In this document: positions 14,798 to 15,459 of the stretch, piece by piece
How the letters are laid out: every line of letters starts with the position of its first letter
Numbering within the stretch: position 1 is the first letter of the stretch
Source: Alphaproteobacteria bacterium
GTDB lineage: Bacteria; Pseudomonadota; Alphaproteobacteria; Puniceispirillales; Puniceispirillaceae
Direction of reading: 5' to 3'
Assembly: GCA_011522945.1 (NCBI GenBank)
Contig: WTHY01000195.1
Location: 1-15,459 of the forward strand
Length of the DNA: 15,459 nucleotides
Translations under genes and position numbers: made by a program
The notes under the pieces: generated by a model
Told to the model about the DNA's origin: nothing
Databases searched by the model: none
What the model saw: only the letters and a program-made list of their open reading frames with translations

Positions 14798-15459
14798 TTC
14801 TAATTTCACGATGCGCAGTTTGTTGTCAACAACTGAGAGTGCCAATTTACCTGCCTTCAACGCAAGTGCAGGCTTTCCAAAAATATCAAAGCGCCAGCCC
14901 TGTAAAGCTTTGATGTCGGCAGTATCAGATAATGCAAGCGCCTCCAGATCATCACTGCTGGCCAGAAGTTTGGGTGCTACTTGATGTGCCTCACAAACAT
15001 CTTTCATCAATACGCGTAGTAGCTCTATAACCGCTTGAGGTGGTTTTTCAGTGCGCTTATGTTGCTTGGCTTTTGGCCAATTCTCTTTATCTACAGCATC
15101 AGCAGCTTGTAAAACTGTCAAAATGACAGCCGCAAGTTTTCCGTTTGCGCCACCTGGAAATCCACGTATTTTGTCAAAGCCTTTGAGTGATTTTGGATTT
15201 GATGCGGCGAGATCTAAAAGTGTTTCATCTCTAAGGAGACGATTGCGCGGCAAATTACGTCTTTGTGCTTCTGTTTCTCTCCAGCTTGCCAGGAATTTTA
15301 GTCTATTTAAGAGAACTGGTTTTGCATTACGAATCTTTACCTTTTGCCACATATCTTCTGGCTCTGGCCGGTAGATTTTTATGTCACGTAATACGGCAAG
15401 CTCCTCATCAAGCCAGTTGGTACGGCTAGCTTCTTCCAAGGCTTTTATCATCTGAGGAT
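14786..15459 (-). CDS. rnd: Ribonuclease D, C-terminal part (5' end beyond the window)
   Basis: RNase D is a 3'-to-5' exoribonuclease that trims tRNA precursors and other structured RNAs. About 224 C-terminal codons are present. The reading frame continues to the right edge, so the Met at 15451 is internal and the N-terminal DEDD exonuclease domain lies outside. The visible part starts at the end of the linker helix (RTNWLDEEL), followed by a first HRDC domain with LASWRETEAQRRNLPRNRLLRDETLL split over about residues 54-80, and a second HRDC-like helical region (about 130-185). This two-HRDC tail is typical of RNase D. The stop codon lies in the stem-loop shared with the convergent SDR gene. 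Confidence 0.9.
   Translation of the reverse strand, partial: PQMIKALEEASRTNWLDEELAVLRDIKIYRPEPEDMWQKVKIRNAKPVLLNRLKFLASWRETEAQRRNLPRNRLLRDETLLDLAASNPKSLKGFDKIRGFPGGANGKLAAVILTVLQAADAVDKENWPKAKQHKRTEKPPQAVIELLRVLMKDVCEAHQVAPKLLASSDDLEALALSDTADIKALQGWRFDIFGKPALALKAGKLALSVVDNKLRIVKLEDGA

Overview
The window is a chromosomal housekeeping segment from an alphaproteobacterium. The main evidence is gene order: fabF-mltG-gmk, the lptF-lptG-surA-pdxA-rsmA run facing pepA-holC, purM-purN next to a DUF2066 gene and an HdaA-type DnaA homologue, and rnd. These are all arrangements typical of Alphaproteobacteria. By eye the base composition is moderately AT-rich and the spacers are short, which would suit a streamlined, perhaps marine (SAR116-like or Rhodospirillales-related) lineage. 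The genus-level guess is inference only. I see no mobile element, CRISPR array, tRNA, rRNA or phage gene.

Layout. (1) 1-1817, plus strand: 3' end of fabF, then mltG and gmk (fatty-acid synthesis, peptidoglycan processing, GMP phosphorylation), closed by one or two terminator hairpins. (2) 1945-7245, minus strand: five genes with no spacers, lptF, lptG, surA, pdxA and rsmA, linked by ATGA, TAAATG, TAATG and ATGA junctions. They cover LPS export, outer-membrane protein folding, vitamin B6 synthesis and 16S rRNA methylation. (3) 7246-7454: divergent promoter region with two small inverted repeats. (4) 7455-9972, plus strand: pepA, holC and ndk, ended by a 13-bp perfect terminator hairpin. (5) 10060-12021, minus strand: purM, purN and a 43-residue one-helix protein that resembles the small subunit IV of aa3-type cytochrome c oxidase. 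(6) 12089-14722, plus strand: a secreted DUF2066 protein, an HdaA-like AAA+ protein and a divergent SDR protein. (7) 14786-15459, minus strand: C-terminal part of ribonuclease D, running off the right edge and converging on the SDR gene through a shared stem-loop.

No gene-free stretch exceeds 300 bases. The longest are 209 bp (lptF/pepA), 178 bp (holC-ndk) and 127 bp (gmk/rsmA).

The window is mostly ordinary. The points worth a second look are: lptD is absent from its usual place between lptG and surA; yicC is absent between mltG and gmk; an SDR lacking the canonical Tyr and Lys sits where ppk/ppx often lie; and there is a tiny, easily missed candidate respiratory-chain subunit downstream of purN. 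I found no convincing undescribed system.
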